Below are positions 8,915 through 18,944 of a DNA stretch of 64,000 bases, one piece after another (position 1 is the stretch's first letter; every line of letters starts with the position of its first letter). This DNA is from Desulfobacula sp. (GTDB lineage Bacteria; Desulfobacterota; Desulfobacteria; Desulfobacterales; Desulfobacteraceae). A model generated the notes under the pieces. It was given only the letters and a program-made list of their open reading frames with translations, was not told where the DNA came from and did no database searches. The stretch spans positions 1 to 64,000 of the forward strand of contig NZ_JAQYWD010000001.1 in assembly GCF_030145145.1 (NCBI RefSeq), written 5' to 3'. Position numbers and translations under genes: made by a program.

Positions 8915-9790
8915 CTATTTTGATTTCTGAGTTTGTGCAGGGGTTAAAAAACCGTGTTCCTTTAAAAAAGAAATCATGCCGGTCACCTGAAATTCAGGGC
9001 TGCCATCTAATATTTGGGTCTTTTTTTTCATCCGACTACCGGTCAACAACAGTTTGATACGATCAAATGATGCTAAATCACTGTCGGGAGCAAGCGTTCT
9101 TTTCGTCCGTGGGCAAGGAGGAGAAATATAAGACGTCACCATACTTTTCCCCGTAGAAGCATCGGAAAGACCCGTCACGTGATGAACCGGCTGGATATCG
9201 GCCCTTGCCTGGGCCTTTAACGTCGGCATTCTGAACCCATAAGCCCCCATGTCCACACTAAAAACCGCCGGCAGACACGATTGAAGGATTTGTCTGGCAC
9301 CCCGACCGCAGCTTCTTTGCACAACCGCCGTCTTGTTATCATTAGACATGTTAAGGGTCTCTATGGCGGAGACAAAGGGCTGGTTTAAAAATTCGGCTAA
9401 AAAACATGCCACCTGGCCATTTTGACGATCCATGGATTCCTTGCCGCACAATACCAGATCAGGGGCCAGCGTCTCTAATGCCCTGGCCAGAAATTTCGCC
9501 TTGTCCTGAGATCCCAGAGAGGCGCTTTGCTCAATCTGATAGAGATAATCCGCTCCCAGGGCCAGGCATCTCTTCAGTTCATCTTCTACGATAACAGGTC
9601 CCAGGATCAAAAGGATAATTTCAATATCCGGGTGTTTATCTTTTAAGGTTAATGCGATCTCCAATGCGGCTTCATCATAAGGATTTATCCGAAAAATTTG
9701 ATCTTCAGGAGCCAAATAATGTGTTTCAGCATCCACCCCTGTTTGTGCATAGGTTTGACAAATCTGTTTGATGCAGACAATTATTTTCAT
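8915..9790 (-). CDS. Electron transfer flavoprotein beta subunit, mycofactocin-associated
   Basis: A 291-residue EtfB-type protein beginning MKIIVCIKQI, with the INPYDEAALEIAL segment of the family and the GKESMDRQNGQVACFLAE nucleotide-binding region near residue 115. ETF accepts hydride-derived electrons from flavin dehydrogenases and passes them on. Here its alpha partner is encoded 6 kb away at 15863-16930, on the other side of the Hmc genes, an unusual split within one operon. The setting suggests it links the flavoenzymes at 16986-20887 with the fused HmcE-HmcF-like subunit encoded just upstream; that direction of flow is inference. Confidence 0.88.
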   Translation of the reverse strand: MKIIVCIKQICQTYAQTGVDAETHYLAPEDQIFRINPYDEAALEIALTLKDKHPDIEIILLILGPVIVEDELKRCLALGADYLYQIEQSASLGSQDKAKFLARALETLAPDLVLCGKESMDRQNGQVACFLAEFLNQPFVSAIETLNMSNDNKTAVVQRSCGRGARQILQSCLPAVFSVDMGAYGFRMPTLKAQARADIQPVHHVTGLSDASTGKSMVTSYISPPCPRTKRTLAPDSDLASFDRIKLLLTGSRMKKKTQILDGSPEFQVTGMISFLKEHGFLTPAQTQKSK

Positions 9791-9820
9791 GCAACCCCCA
9801 TTCTTTTGTTTCTTAACTTC

Positions 9821-11776
9821 TTATCCAATGGATGATGCCACCATCTCAATAATATCCACTGCCTCGACCGGTTTTTTGGGTTCAGCGGCATTGATGCCGT
9901 CATCCAGCATGGTCAGGCAATACGGGCAGGCAGTGACGACCATATCTGCCCCTGAATCAACAATTTGCTCGGCCCGGATATGATTGATATGACGTCCAAT
10001 AGAATCATGGAGCCACATTTGACCGCCACCGGCACCACAACAGAACCCATTCTCACGACGGTGTTCAAGCTCTTTAATCTCAATCCCGTCAATGGCCCTG
10101 CTGATTTTTCGGATTGGCTCAACTATTTTATTCACTCTTCCCAGGTAGCAGGGATCATGAATCGTCAGCAAACTTTTCCGGGGATATCTGGGTGTAATTT
10201 TATTTTCCTTGATTAAGGATTGAACCAGTTCACTGGCATGCATCACATCAAACTGCCCGCCAAGGTCCGGGTACTCATGTTTAAGACTATGAAAACAATG
10301 CGGACACAGGGTCACGATTTTTTTAAACGTATATTTTTTTATTTCATGGATATTGTTCTTAGCCAATGAATTAAACACGGTTTCCTGCCCTAATCTTCTG
10401 GCTTGATCACCGCAGCAACGTTCCTTTTTCCCCAAAACCGCAAATTCAACCCCTGCATGAATTAAAATCCTTACCATGGAACGGTAAACTGTTGTGTATC
10501 TCGGGTTGAATGCGCCGGAACACCCCACCCACAACAGCACATCTGTTTGAAAATGATCCCTGGATAACACAGCAACCTCATTATCTTGGATCCAGTCAGT
10601 CCTGTGGGCCGGTCCTTTTCCATGGGTGTCACCAAACAGCTCCAGATTACGAATCATGGGCCGCACTTCTTTAGGTAAAGCGTTCTCACACATCGTCTGG
10701 TGCCGTCGCAGATCAATGATTTTATCCACAGGATCCGTATAAACAGGGCAGTGATGGACACAGGCCATGCAGGTTGTGCAGGACCAGATCTCGTCATTGC
10801 TGATGATGGTATTCAAACCCTCCGTATTTTTCCCATTGCCTTGTTTAATTTGTCCAAAAATTTTCTGTAATATTTTTTCAGGATACAGGGGTTTTCCGGC
10901 AATGACGGCAGGACAGTTTTCAATGCATTTACCGCAGGACACGCAGGCTTCAGCATCCAGAAGCTGTTTCCATGAAAGACTGGCAATGGTATTGAAACCT
11001 GTTTTTCCCTTTGCAATGGTACCCAGTTTACCCATCTGACGTTTGGGCCAGTATACTATATTTATGGTGGATGCAGACACATGGCGCAAAAAACCGGATG
11101 GCATTAAAACCGCGGCCCCTGCCAACACAAGAAAAAAATGAGCGTTAAGGATGAACTGCAAGCCTGGCGAAGACCGGGGCAGGATAAGTGACGCCATCGA
11201 ACCAACAGGCCATGCCCATTCCGGCCCTTTTGCATAAAAACCGGTTATGACCAGACAAAGACCCATCAAACCGGCAATCAAAAAACGATGGAAAATAATT
11301 TTCTCATAATTAAATTTTTTATTTAAATATCTAAGGATAAATAAACCAATGCTGAGCAAAAGCGTAACCAAAAGGATCTCTCCTGAAAGGATGTGAAAGA
11401 CCAGCCAGAAATGATAATTATCCGTATGATGGTGTGCGAGAAATCCCGTTATAAAAGGTGCGGCAGCCAGGAGCAAAAGCCAATAGTTAGATGCGCCTGT
11501 TAAGTCGTTGATGTTTCTTAAAACAAGCCGTCGTATTAAAAAAATAAAACAGCAGATAATAACCAACAACGTTAAAGCATCCGTAACGCTTTCGGGTAAG
11601 CTTGGCCAGCCAAACCCCCATGTGGTTTTCAGCAGGATAACATGGGCGTTTAAAAAAAAGGGTATTACAATAAACCCTGCATGAAAAATTAACGTTGCCA
11701 CCGTCATAACAGGACGTTTTATCGTCCAGTGCAGTATGGATTTCAAACTGTATTTTAAACTCATAACAGGATACAT
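9821..11776 (-). CDS. Fused HmcE-HmcF-like membrane iron-sulfur subunit (NarI plus HdrD domains)
   Basis: A 651-residue protein with two parts. Residues 1 to about 240 hold six hydrophobic helices of NarI/HmcE type. From about residue 277 come two 4Fe-4S motifs (CVSCGKCIENCP and, near residue 330, CTTCMACVHHCP), then two CCG-type cysteine domains (CCGDQARRLG near 453 and CCGAGGGQMW near 580), as in HdrD/HmcF. Such proteins move electrons between soluble carriers, quinone or thiol-disulfide couples and the membrane complex. In Desulfovibrio the Hmc operon encodes these parts as separate genes. Its position between hmcD-like and etfB genes suggests it is the cytoplasmic docking point for ETF. 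Confidence 0.88.
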   Translation of the reverse strand: MYPVMSLKYSLKSILHWTIKRPVMTVATLIFHAGFIVIPFFLNAHVILLKTTWGFGWPSLPESVTDALTLLVIICCFIFLIRRLVLRNINDLTGASNYWLLLLAAAPFITGFLAHHHTDNYHFWLVFHILSGEILLVTLLLSIGLFILRYLNKKFNYEKIIFHRFLIAGLMGLCLVITGFYAKGPEWAWPVGSMASLILPRSSPGLQFILNAHFFLVLAGAAVLMPSGFLRHVSASTINIVYWPKRQMGKLGTIAKGKTGFNTIASLSWKQLLDAEACVSCGKCIENCPAVIAGKPLYPEKILQKIFGQIKQGNGKNTEGLNTIISNDEIWSCTTCMACVHHCPVYTDPVDKIIDLRRHQTMCENALPKEVRPMIRNLELFGDTHGKGPAHRTDWIQDNEVAVLSRDHFQTDVLLWVGCSGAFNPRYTTVYRSMVRILIHAGVEFAVLGKKERCCGDQARRLGQETVFNSLAKNNIHEIKKYTFKKIVTLCPHCFHSLKHEYPDLGGQFDVMHASELVQSLIKENKITPRYPRKSLLTIHDPCYLGRVNKIVEPIRKISRAIDGIEIKELEHRRENGFCCGAGGGQMWLHDSIGRHINHIRAEQIVDSGADMVVTACPYCLTMLDDGINAAEPKKPVEAVDIIEMVASSIG

Positions 11777-11836
11777 CTTTCTTTACCATTCACCTGTAAA
11801 AAGGGATTTTGATTCTGTAAATAAGAGGGCATATAC

Positions 11837-11971
11837 TTATTCATCTTCTTGGTTTCCTGTTAAAAAGAACCAGAACCAAACCATACCGATCAATGACATT
11901 CCCATAATAATATAGAGTGTATTTTCCGTATGCAGCATGTAATCTTGAAGCGTATACATCATGTTTTCCAT
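11837..11971 (-). CDS. 44-residue membrane peptide, HmcD-like
   Basis: A small gene, ATG at 11971 and TAA at 11837-11839. The product has a short polar N-terminus, one hydrophobic helix (LYIIMGMSLIGMVWFWFFL, residues 19-37) and an acidic end, NQEDE. It lies 18 bases after the NrfD-like gene and 60 bases before the HmcE-F fusion gene. That is exactly where the Desulfovibrio Hmc operon has the tiny hmcD. Sequence similarity in such short peptides means little, so the assignment rests on size, topology and position. Confidence 0.7.
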   Translation of the reverse strand: MENMMYTLQDYMLHTENTLYIIMGMSLIGMVWFWFFLTGNQEDE

Positions 11972-11989
11972 TTGTCTTGTTCCGGCGTA

Positions 11990-13195
11990 TTAATGGTTAT
12001 TTGTAAAATCAGGGTGGTCATAAAAAACCGGCATTCTTGTAACAATAAATCTGAAAACAAGAACCAGGCAGGTTACCATAAAGATAGAAAGCATCACTTC
12101 CATCCAGGAGGGAATATATTTTTCACTTAACGGCTTTTGCCAGTTAAAGGTTATGATGCTCACATTAAGCCTGTTTAAAACAATGCCAATAATGGATAGA
12201 ATTGCAGCAGATTTTATAAAACCAGGGTTTTTATCCCGAAAGCCGATGGTAAAAAGAAGACAGGGTAAGGCAACAAAGCCAAACACTTCCACAAGAAACC
12301 AGATGCCATAAGGGGTCCCAAGAAGGGTCCAGTGATTGCCGGCGGCAACGCCCATCAGTTTTATGATAAAATATCCAAATAATACCAGGGCCGCTGCTTT
12401 TGCATATCCAAAAACAAGGGGGTCATGCGCTTCAAGATAGGGCTTACCCATGTTTGAATGAAATGCCCTATGGGAAAGGGAACTTTCAAAGATGACCATT
12501 GATAACCCTGCAATGATACTTGATACAAAGAAGAATACGGCAATATATGGCGAATACCAGAGGGGATGAACCTTTGATGGCGCTATCAGAAAAAGCGCGC
12601 CAAGGGAGGACTGGTGTAATGTTGATAAAACAACGCCAAATATGGTGAGCATTATGGTTAATTTTACGGCAATGGTACGGGCTTTTCGCAATCCCAGCCA
12701 TTCAAGGGGTATGGGCGAAAATTCAAGAAAAAGAACCAGAAGATAAAGCATGACACACAACCCCACTTCAAATAAAAGAGAGGTTGTCCCCTGCTGCACA
12801 ATAAAAGGATATGCCATGATCAGACGATCCGGACGTCCCACATCATATAACAAAGATACCAGTACGGTTGCATATCCGAGAAACCCGGTTAAGATTGCAG
12901 GTCTTACAGCAGAATGATATTGTTTCATTCCAAACAGATAACAGGCGGCAGATGTTGTATACCCACCGGCTGCAAGGGCAACGCCACACATAAGATCAAA
13001 GCCGATCCAAAGACCCCATGGCTGGGTGTTGGAAAGGTTTGTCACCGTACCAAGGCCCTTTGTAAACCTTAAAATCGTAAGCAGGAGTCCCACGATTACA
13101 ATCCCCCCGGCAATCACATTAAAGGGCGTAAAAAAAACGTTTTTTTCGTCCATGGCGCCATTTTCTTGTGTTGCAACACCGTCTTGCTCAGACAT
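11990..13195 (-). CDS. NrfD/HmcC-type integral membrane subunit
   Basis: A 401-residue protein with about ten membrane helices, beginning its core with VTNLSNTQPWGLWIGFDLMC and AAGGYTTSAA, motifs of the NrfD/PsrC/HmcC family. These subunits exchange electrons with menaquinone in the membrane. A short acidic N-terminal segment precedes the first helix. Its stop is followed closely by the 44-residue membrane peptide gene, and its start shares one base with the end of the ferredoxin-like gene. Together they make the membrane module of an Hmc-like complex. Confidence 0.9.
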   Translation of the reverse strand: MSEQDGVATQENGAMDEKNVFFTPFNVIAGGIVIVGLLLTILRFTKGLGTVTNLSNTQPWGLWIGFDLMCGVALAAGGYTTSAACYLFGMKQYHSAVRPAILTGFLGYATVLVSLLYDVGRPDRLIMAYPFIVQQGTTSLLFEVGLCVMLYLLVLFLEFSPIPLEWLGLRKARTIAVKLTIMLTIFGVVLSTLHQSSLGALFLIAPSKVHPLWYSPYIAVFFFVSSIIAGLSMVIFESSLSHRAFHSNMGKPYLEAHDPLVFGYAKAAALVLFGYFIIKLMGVAAGNHWTLLGTPYGIWFLVEVFGFVALPCLLFTIGFRDKNPGFIKSAAILSIIGIVLNRLNVSIITFNWQKPLSEKYIPSWMEVMLSIFMVTCLVLVFRFIVTRMPVFYDHPDFTNNH

Positions 13196-14265
13196 CAGGA
13201 GTCCTCCTCAGATTTTGGCGTATCTGTTTTTGTAAGAGCCGCTTTAACCGCTTTTTCTTTTTCTGCCTGGGCTATTATTAACGCATTTTCCTGCTGAATT
13301 TTTGCCGTTTCCATGGCGTGTAAAAGTTGGTCAGCCGCCTTAGTCTCAGCTTCTTGTACTGCCTTTGCAACAGCATGGGCTTTTTCAACAGCTGCTATTT
13401 TCTCCCGCCTTTTTGTCATGCCATACATTCCTGTCAAAAACACCGGCCATAACGCCACAACCATTGGAACAACATGCAACGCACCGGACGTTAATTTTGG
13501 TGCCGGCGTGTTCCCAAGATCCTCTCTCATTCCGGTTTCTTCAAAAGGAACATCGGAAACGTACATCCAGCTTGTTCCGCCCATCTCTTTTTCGCCATAA
13601 ATATGATCAACATAGTGATCCGGATCTTTGCTTATTCTTTGTCTTGCAATTTTAATCAGGTCATTGCGTTTACCAAAGGTTAACGCCTCTTTGGGGCAGA
13701 CTTCCACACAGCCGGGAAGCTCACCTTTTTCAAGCCTGGGAGCGCACATGGTACATTTTACAACTTCCGGCGTAAACGCATCATTATATTGGTATGCCGG
13801 CACTTCAAAGGGGCAGGCAATCATACAATACCGGCATCCAACGCACACACTGGGGTCATATGTAACAGCACCGGACGGCTGTTTTGAAAAAGCGGTTACA
13901 AAACAGACAGAAGCACATGCCGGTTCAAGACAATGGTTGCATTGAATTTTTCTAAACCGAACGCCTTTTGACGTTTCATATTTATTGACAACCGTATAGG
14001 AATCTTCATCTGGTCTGCGTTTGTCATTTAAAATTGACGTATCCTTAAACGGTTTTTCAGGTTCGGGCAGGTTGTTAATCCGATGGCATGCGTCTTCACA
14101 GGATCTACAGCCAACGCATCTTGTTTCATCATGCAAAACACCCAGGCTGTCCGGGTAGCCGGCAAATTCCTTTCCAGCAGATGCATGGGCATTCTTTTTG
14201 CCACTTGTGGTTCCTACACCCACAGCTCCAAGCCATCCTAAAAATTTTCTTCGCGTTATGGCCAT
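13195..14265 (-). CDS. HmcB-type four-cluster ferredoxin subunit with Tat signal
   Basis: A 356-residue protein. The N-terminus has a twin-arginine signal ([15 protein letters not shown]). The core carries four cysteine groups: [38 protein letters not shown] and [16 protein letters not shown] with CVEVCPK, enough for four 4Fe-4S clusters. Near residue 275 is a hydrophobic segment ([18 protein letters not shown]), then an Ala/Lys/Glu-rich coiled coil of about 70 residues. In Hmc complexes HmcB carries electrons between the periplasmic cytochrome and the membrane subunit. The long coiled-coil tail is unusual. Confidence 0.9.
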   Translation of the reverse strand: MAITRRKFLGWLGAVGVGTTSGKKNAHASAGKEFAGYPDSLGVLHDETRCVGCRSCEDACHRINNLPEPEKPFKDTSILNDKRRPDEDSYTVVNKYETSKGVRFRKIQCNHCLEPACASVCFVTAFSKQPSGAVTYDPSVCVGCRYCMIACPFEVPAYQYNDAFTPEVVKCTMCAPRLEKGELPGCVEVCPKEALTFGKRNDLIKIARQRISKDPDHYVDHIYGEKEMGGTSWMYVSDVPFEETGMREDLGNTPAPKLTSGALHVVPMVVALWPVFLTGMYGMTKRREKIAAVEKAHAVAKAVQEAETKAADQLLHAMETAKIQQENALIIAQAEKEKAVKAALTKTDTPKSEEDS

Positions 14266-14304
14266 ATCGTCATCTCGTTAATGTATAAAAACTGCATCCT
14301 GATT

Positions 14305-15870
14305 TTATTGTTTTTCCTTGTGGCAGTCCGTGCAGCCCACCTGGTCTATCTTCATCCGGGTATGGCATCCCATACACTGGATATGATATGCACCCATAAT
14401 TCCCGGTCTATCCATGGTGTTTCCATTAAACGGCTTGCCATGACAACTTTTACACCGGCTAGGCGTGTCTGTGGCAGGGGAATGATGGTGGCATCCCAGG
14501 CACAAGGTGCCCGTATCAGCATGGAAATATTGCGCCAGTTTATTCTCTTTTATATTCCGGGCAATGGTGTTGACTATTTTTCCATGGGGGAAGTTGACGG
14601 GTTCATATGTATCAACAAGGTCTTTTAAAATGATGGTTTCCGGGATATTTTTTATATCAATACGTTTAGCTTGAGTGGCCCGGGCTCGCTGTTCAATTAT
14701 TATAGCAGCTGCATTTTCATCCAACGCCTCATCTGTCAGCGGCTGGGTGTGACACATCAGACATGAAGCATTATCAGACTTTCCGGTTTTAGAAAAAAAG
14801 GAATGGCACCCTGCACAATCTATATCATCCTGCATTTTTTGATGGCACCCGGCACAGCTTTGATCCCTGTCCATTTTATGCATTGCCTGCTCCAGGGAAA
14901 CCCCTTTACTTTCCATGGACCCTTCCAGGGTGTGGCAGGTATTACAGGCCGACATTGTCTGGTGATGACACACCCGGCAGGTATCATTATCCTTTTCATG
15001 GCCTTTATGATTAAACGATACAAAATTCATTCTGTTTTTACCTGATTCATCAAGCTCCCTGTTGCCTGTTTTCATGTTCACTACATCCGGCTGATTTCTT
15101 TCCAACCGGGGGACAGGGAAAATTTTTTCTATCCCTTTTTGTGCCAATGGATCATGGCACCCGCCACACCTGAAAGGGCCGGTCTCTTTTTTTTCAGCCG
15201 TTCTTGCGATATGACAATTGATGCAGACGTCATGAACAGCCTGTTCCAGGGAAATGACATTGTTTTCAGACAATTTTTTTTCATGACAGTGTCTGCAGGT
15301 TGTTTCTTCACCTTTTTTATACGTATCGGTTTTGCAATCCGTATGACAGACCTCACATTTTTTATCATAGGCCGTCAAGTGGCGGTAATGAAGAGAGTTA
15401 TCCATTCCCATGGGCGTCCGTGAAGACAAAACCTGAGGATCGGGATCATGACAGTCAGCACATGCAACAGGACCGGTTTTTTGATTTCTGGTTGTATTGT
15501 CTTTATGGCATCCAATACAATTGTCATGAAACGTATCCATGGCATCTTTTCCATTTGTATATTGATACGCCATGAATGTTTGTAATACTTTATCCTCTTT
15601 GATTTTATGACAGGTTTTGCAATCACCCCCTGTCTTTTCAATGGCATCCGTGTGCCTGTCGTGGGGAAAAAAAACCTCTGGCCGCTCAAGATCACCAAAC
15701 GTTTTCATGACATCTATGCGTATCATATCAGATCCCGGGGGGAGGCGTACTGAGGTTGATTCAATGCCTTTTGCAACAGCAACAGCAACAAACAAGATGA
15801 CAATCAAAACCACCAGATTGTGTCGTTTTAATAGTGTTTTAGCGTAGTTTACCATTGTTGCGCTATCCAA
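14305..15870 (-). CDS. Sixteen-haem periplasmic cytochrome c, HmcA type
   Basis: A 521-residue protein with an N-terminal membrane anchor or signal (LVVLIVILFVAVAVAKG) and sixteen CxxCH haem-binding motifs by my count, the same number as in the HmcA cytochrome of Desulfovibrio, which is of similar length. It should lie in the periplasm, where Hmc exchanges electrons with type I cytochrome c3 or hydrogenases. Its gene overlaps the end of the ETF alpha gene by 8 bases and precedes the ferredoxin subunit gene. That tight order ties a periplasmic multihaem wire to the mycofactocin enzymes. Confidence 0.93.
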   Translation of the reverse strand: MDSATMVNYAKTLLKRHNLVVLIVILFVAVAVAKGIESTSVRLPPGSDMIRIDVMKTFGDLERPEVFFPHDRHTDAIEKTGGDCKTCHKIKEDKVLQTFMAYQYTNGKDAMDTFHDNCIGCHKDNTTRNQKTGPVACADCHDPDPQVLSSRTPMGMDNSLHYRHLTAYDKKCEVCHTDCKTDTYKKGEETTCRHCHEKKLSENNVISLEQAVHDVCINCHIARTAEKKETGPFRCGGCHDPLAQKGIEKIFPVPRLERNQPDVVNMKTGNRELDESGKNRMNFVSFNHKGHEKDNDTCRVCHHQTMSACNTCHTLEGSMESKGVSLEQAMHKMDRDQSCAGCHQKMQDDIDCAGCHSFFSKTGKSDNASCLMCHTQPLTDEALDENAAAIIIEQRARATQAKRIDIKNIPETIILKDLVDTYEPVNFPHGKIVNTIARNIKENKLAQYFHADTGTLCLGCHHHSPATDTPSRCKSCHGKPFNGNTMDRPGIMGAYHIQCMGCHTRMKIDQVGCTDCHKEKQ

Positions 15871-16930
15871 TATCCTTTAATTGAATTAATCGTTTGATCA
15901 AAAGCGGCAGGATCAGGTCAAAGTCACCAACGATACCAAGAGATGCAAATCTGAATATCCTGGCCCTGGCATCCGTGTTTATGGCAATAACCTGTTTTGA
16001 TTTCTCAATGCCTGCAGTGTATTCATTTGCACCTGAAATCCCACAATTGATAATCAGACGTGGCGTGACAGTCTTACCGGTTTGGCCGATCTGCCGTTCA
16101 AAAGGCAGATCACCCCTGTCAATAACCGGCCTGGTGCCGGCAACGGATGCACCCAGAAGACGTGCCAGCTCATAAACGGAATCCAGAGCGGTTTCATTGC
16201 CAGCCTGTTTGCCAACCCCTCTTCCTATTGCAAGTATGATATCTGCCTCGGTAATATCCAGGTTTTCAGGCTCAGCTTCAATGGTGCTGATAATTCTGGT
16301 TTTAAAATCTTGTTCCTCGTTTTGCTGTAAATCGATTTGATGGATCACTATATTATTTTTCTCGTCCCGATATCGTTCCTGGTCCGGTTCACGTCCTGAT
16401 GACACCAGCACATTTGGGAGAAGTGTTACAATTAAAGACGTCCTGCAATTGTAAGTCCGTGTTTCAAACAGATGGCCGTTGGCTATGGGGCGTACCGCTG
16501 TTGGAATTTGATCATTAACACTCAGATCCACCGCCCGGGTAACAACCTGCAGTTGTAACATTGCAGCAAGCCTGGGGGCTAAATCAGCCGTGTCCGCATC
16601 ATGGGCCATGAGAAAAAATAGGGGTCTCTCTTTTTCCATCACCCCGGACAAAGCGCGGGCAACAGACTCACCATGATATGTTGACGCTGAAGATCCCTTA
16701 AACTGAATGACCCGATCAACGCCACATCCACCCAGTAAATTTAACGGGTTGGCATTTTCCTGATCATCATCCAATGGGTCGTTTAAATCAATTCCCATGG
16801 CAATGGCCACAATGGAAACCGTATCCGCCATATCAGCTGCCAGTTCTCTTGCTTCCTGCACAAGCCCAAAGGTGATATCATCAATCAGACCATCTCTTTG
16901 ATGGATCCAGATCCAAATAGTATTTTTCAT
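15863..16930 (-). CDS. Electron transfer flavoprotein alpha subunit, mycofactocin-associated
   Basis: A 355-residue EtfA-type protein. The C-terminal FAD domain is clear: GTRPVIDRGDLPFERQIGQT, then CGISGANEYTAG, then AINTDARARIFRFASLGIVG. The N-terminal domain is more divergent and begins KNTIWIWIHQRDGLIDD. The beta partner lies 6 kb downstream at 8915-9790. It follows the OYE gene by 55 bases and overlaps the 16-haem cytochrome gene. ETF in this setting probably accepts electrons from the flavoenzymes or from reduced mycofactocin. Confidence 0.9.
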   Translation of the reverse strand: MKNTIWIWIHQRDGLIDDITFGLVQEARELAADMADTVSIVAIAMGIDLNDPLDDDQENANPLNLLGGCGVDRVIQFKGSSASTYHGESVARALSGVMEKERPLFFLMAHDADTADLAPRLAAMLQLQVVTRAVDLSVNDQIPTAVRPIANGHLFETRTYNCRTSLIVTLLPNVLVSSGREPDQERYRDEKNNIVIHQIDLQQNEEQDFKTRIISTIEAEPENLDITEADIILAIGRGVGKQAGNETALDSVYELARLLGASVAGTRPVIDRGDLPFERQIGQTGKTVTPRLIINCGISGANEYTAGIEKSKQVIAINTDARARIFRFASLGIVGDFDLILPLLIKRLIQLKDIG

Positions 16931-16985
16931 AAAAATAGTTCCGTATTCACATGATCAGATATCATCATTCACCATTCTAGTAAAA

Positions 16986-18944
16986 TCATAAACGCCTGCC
17001 GATACGATGTCCATCTGTAATGGCACTATCTGTTAATCTCGGTGCAAGACAGTCCCCAATACGATAAATTTCTTTACCCGTATCTTTTAACTCAAAATAA
17101 AGACGGTCGTCTGCCATATTTCCGGCAATACAGACAATGGTGTCATACCCCTCAAAATCTATCATTTCATTGGAATAAACGTTAAGCCCCTTGACCAGTG
17201 TCCCCTGGATTTCCAAAACCGCAATATCAGGGGTACAGGTAACCCCTTTTCGGGCCAGGCGCTGACTGGTCAGAAACAGATCCTGCAAGGGTCCCAAAGC
17301 GGATCCGGGGAAAAGGGATGGCACCAGCATATGGACTTTCCTTCCCTGGTTTGCAAGAAATTCTGCTGTGCCAGTGCCATGGTGATGCCCATTTAAGTCA
17401 ATGACCAGAACCGCTGGTCCGGCCATGACCTGACCGGTCAGGATCTGTATACTGTTCACCACCTGGGGGAACTGGTACTGCCCGGGAAACGGATTGTTTT
17501 TTGGCGTTGAACCGGTTGCCACAACAATGGCATCGGGATTTTCTCGTAAAATCATTTCAGCATCAGCCCTGCACCCAAGTCTTACATCAATATCCAATTT
17601 ATTGACCTGGCTGCTCAGCCACCGGGTCACCCCCTGGATCTCCTGACGTCCCGCAGCCTTGGCAGCAATCAGATTCTGGCCCCCCACCGCATCATTCTTA
17701 TCAAACAAAATGACCTGGTGTTTACGCAATGCCGCAACCCTGGCAGCTTCCAGTCCTGCAGGTCCTGCGCCAATGATCACCACCTTTTTGGGAACATCGC
17801 ACAAACTCAAGGTCCCTTTACCCAGCGTTTGTTCATTTCCGGCACACGGTGTCTGCATACAGCCGATGGTGTATCCCATTCCCATGCGGCCAATACATCC
17901 CTGGTTGCAGGCAATGCAGTGACGTATATCTTCTGACTTGCCATAACGGGCCTTGTTGGGAAGGTCCGGATCTGCAATGAGCGCCCGCACCATATTCACC
18001 ATATCTCCCTGACCGTTTTCCAATATTTTTTCGGCAAGATGGGGGTCATTGATGCGATTGGTTGCATACACCGGCAGATTCACCACAGAACGAATACCCG
18101 CAGAAAGCGGGGTGGTATATGCCAGAGGGGTATGCATGGAACCCTCTACAAGGAAAAGGTTATGAAACGTTCCAAGACTGATGTTGATAAAGTCTATCAA
18201 CCCGGCATCATCCAGGCATTTGGCCACTTTTTTTGCATCACGGTGGGTAAGTCCCCCTTTGGGGTGCATCTCATCCGCATTTAACCGGACACCCAGGGTA
18301 AACTCATTTCCAATCGTTTTTCGAACAGCGGCTATGACCTCAAGACAAAACCGCAATCGGTTGTCAAAACTGCCCCCATATTCATCTTCCCTGAAGTTGG
18401 ATGCCGGTGAAAGGAACTGCCGGATCAGGGAACTGTGACCCAGTTGAAGTTCAATACCGTCAAACCCGCCCTCCACGACATATCGGGCACTTTTGGCAAA
18501 ATAGGCGATACATTCTCGGATATCTTCTATTTCCATGGCTTTAGCCATTTCACGGAACAGGGGATCTTTTCCCGGAGAGGGTCCCCAAACCGGCAGTCGG
18601 GAAATTTTTCCGTCCGCCTGCATGCCGTTATGGTTGAGTTGGGCAAATATTTTGGTATCGGTTCCATGAATCGCCCGGGTCAGTTTTAAGAATCCGGGAA
18701 TCACTTCAGGTACAAACGCATCCACTAACTTCGCATAGGCCAGATCAGACGGATGCACGGTCAGTTCTTCGGTGGTGATCAGTCCGCACCCGCCGTTTGC
18801 CCGCTCCATGTAGTAATGGATATGCGCATCACTGATTTGATGGTTTTCAGACAGATTGGTCAGATGGGCTGCAAAATTGATCCGGTTGGGTATGATGGTG
18901 GATCCGATTTTCAAAGGAGAAAAAAGATAGGGATACTCACTCAT
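16986..18944 (-). CDS. FadH/OYE-family flavin and iron-sulfur oxidoreductase, mycofactocin-associated (paralog with four cluster cysteines)
   Basis: A 652-residue protein of the 2,4-dienoyl-CoA reductase/Old Yellow Enzyme type. An FMN barrel (residues 1-340, with RQFLSPASNFREDEYGGSF) is followed by a 4Fe-4S motif (CIACNQGC near 350 and another Cys 12 residues on) and a Rossmann domain (VVIIGAGPAGLEAARVAA). Two OYE families are known to occur only with mycofactocin systems, and this is one of such a pair. The catalytic-loop Tyr that follows the conserved His in FadH is Ser here (LGHSSLIRQ). It overlaps its upstream paralog by ATGA, so the two are translationally coupled. Substrate unknown. Confidence 0.88.
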   Translation of the reverse strand: MSEYPYLFSPLKIGSTIIPNRINFAAHLTNLSENHQISDAHIHYYMERANGGCGLITTEELTVHPSDLAYAKLVDAFVPEVIPGFLKLTRAIHGTDTKIFAQLNHNGMQADGKISRLPVWGPSPGKDPLFREMAKAMEIEDIRECIAYFAKSARYVVEGGFDGIELQLGHSSLIRQFLSPASNFREDEYGGSFDNRLRFCLEVIAAVRKTIGNEFTLGVRLNADEMHPKGGLTHRDAKKVAKCLDDAGLIDFINISLGTFHNLFLVEGSMHTPLAYTTPLSAGIRSVVNLPVYATNRINDPHLAEKILENGQGDMVNMVRALIADPDLPNKARYGKSEDIRHCIACNQGCIGRMGMGYTIGCMQTPCAGNEQTLGKGTLSLCDVPKKVVIIGAGPAGLEAARVAALRKHQVILFDKNDAVGGQNLIAAKAAGRQEIQGVTRWLSSQVNKLDIDVRLGCRADAEMILRENPDAIVVATGSTPKNNPFPGQYQFPQVVNSIQILTGQVMAGPAVLVIDLNGHHHGTGTAEFLANQGRKVHMLVPSLFPGSALGPLQDLFLTSQRLARKGVTCTPDIAVLEIQGTLVKGLNVYSNEMIDFEGYDTIVCIAGNMADDRLYFELKDTGKEIYRIGDCLAPRLTDSAITDGHRIGRRL

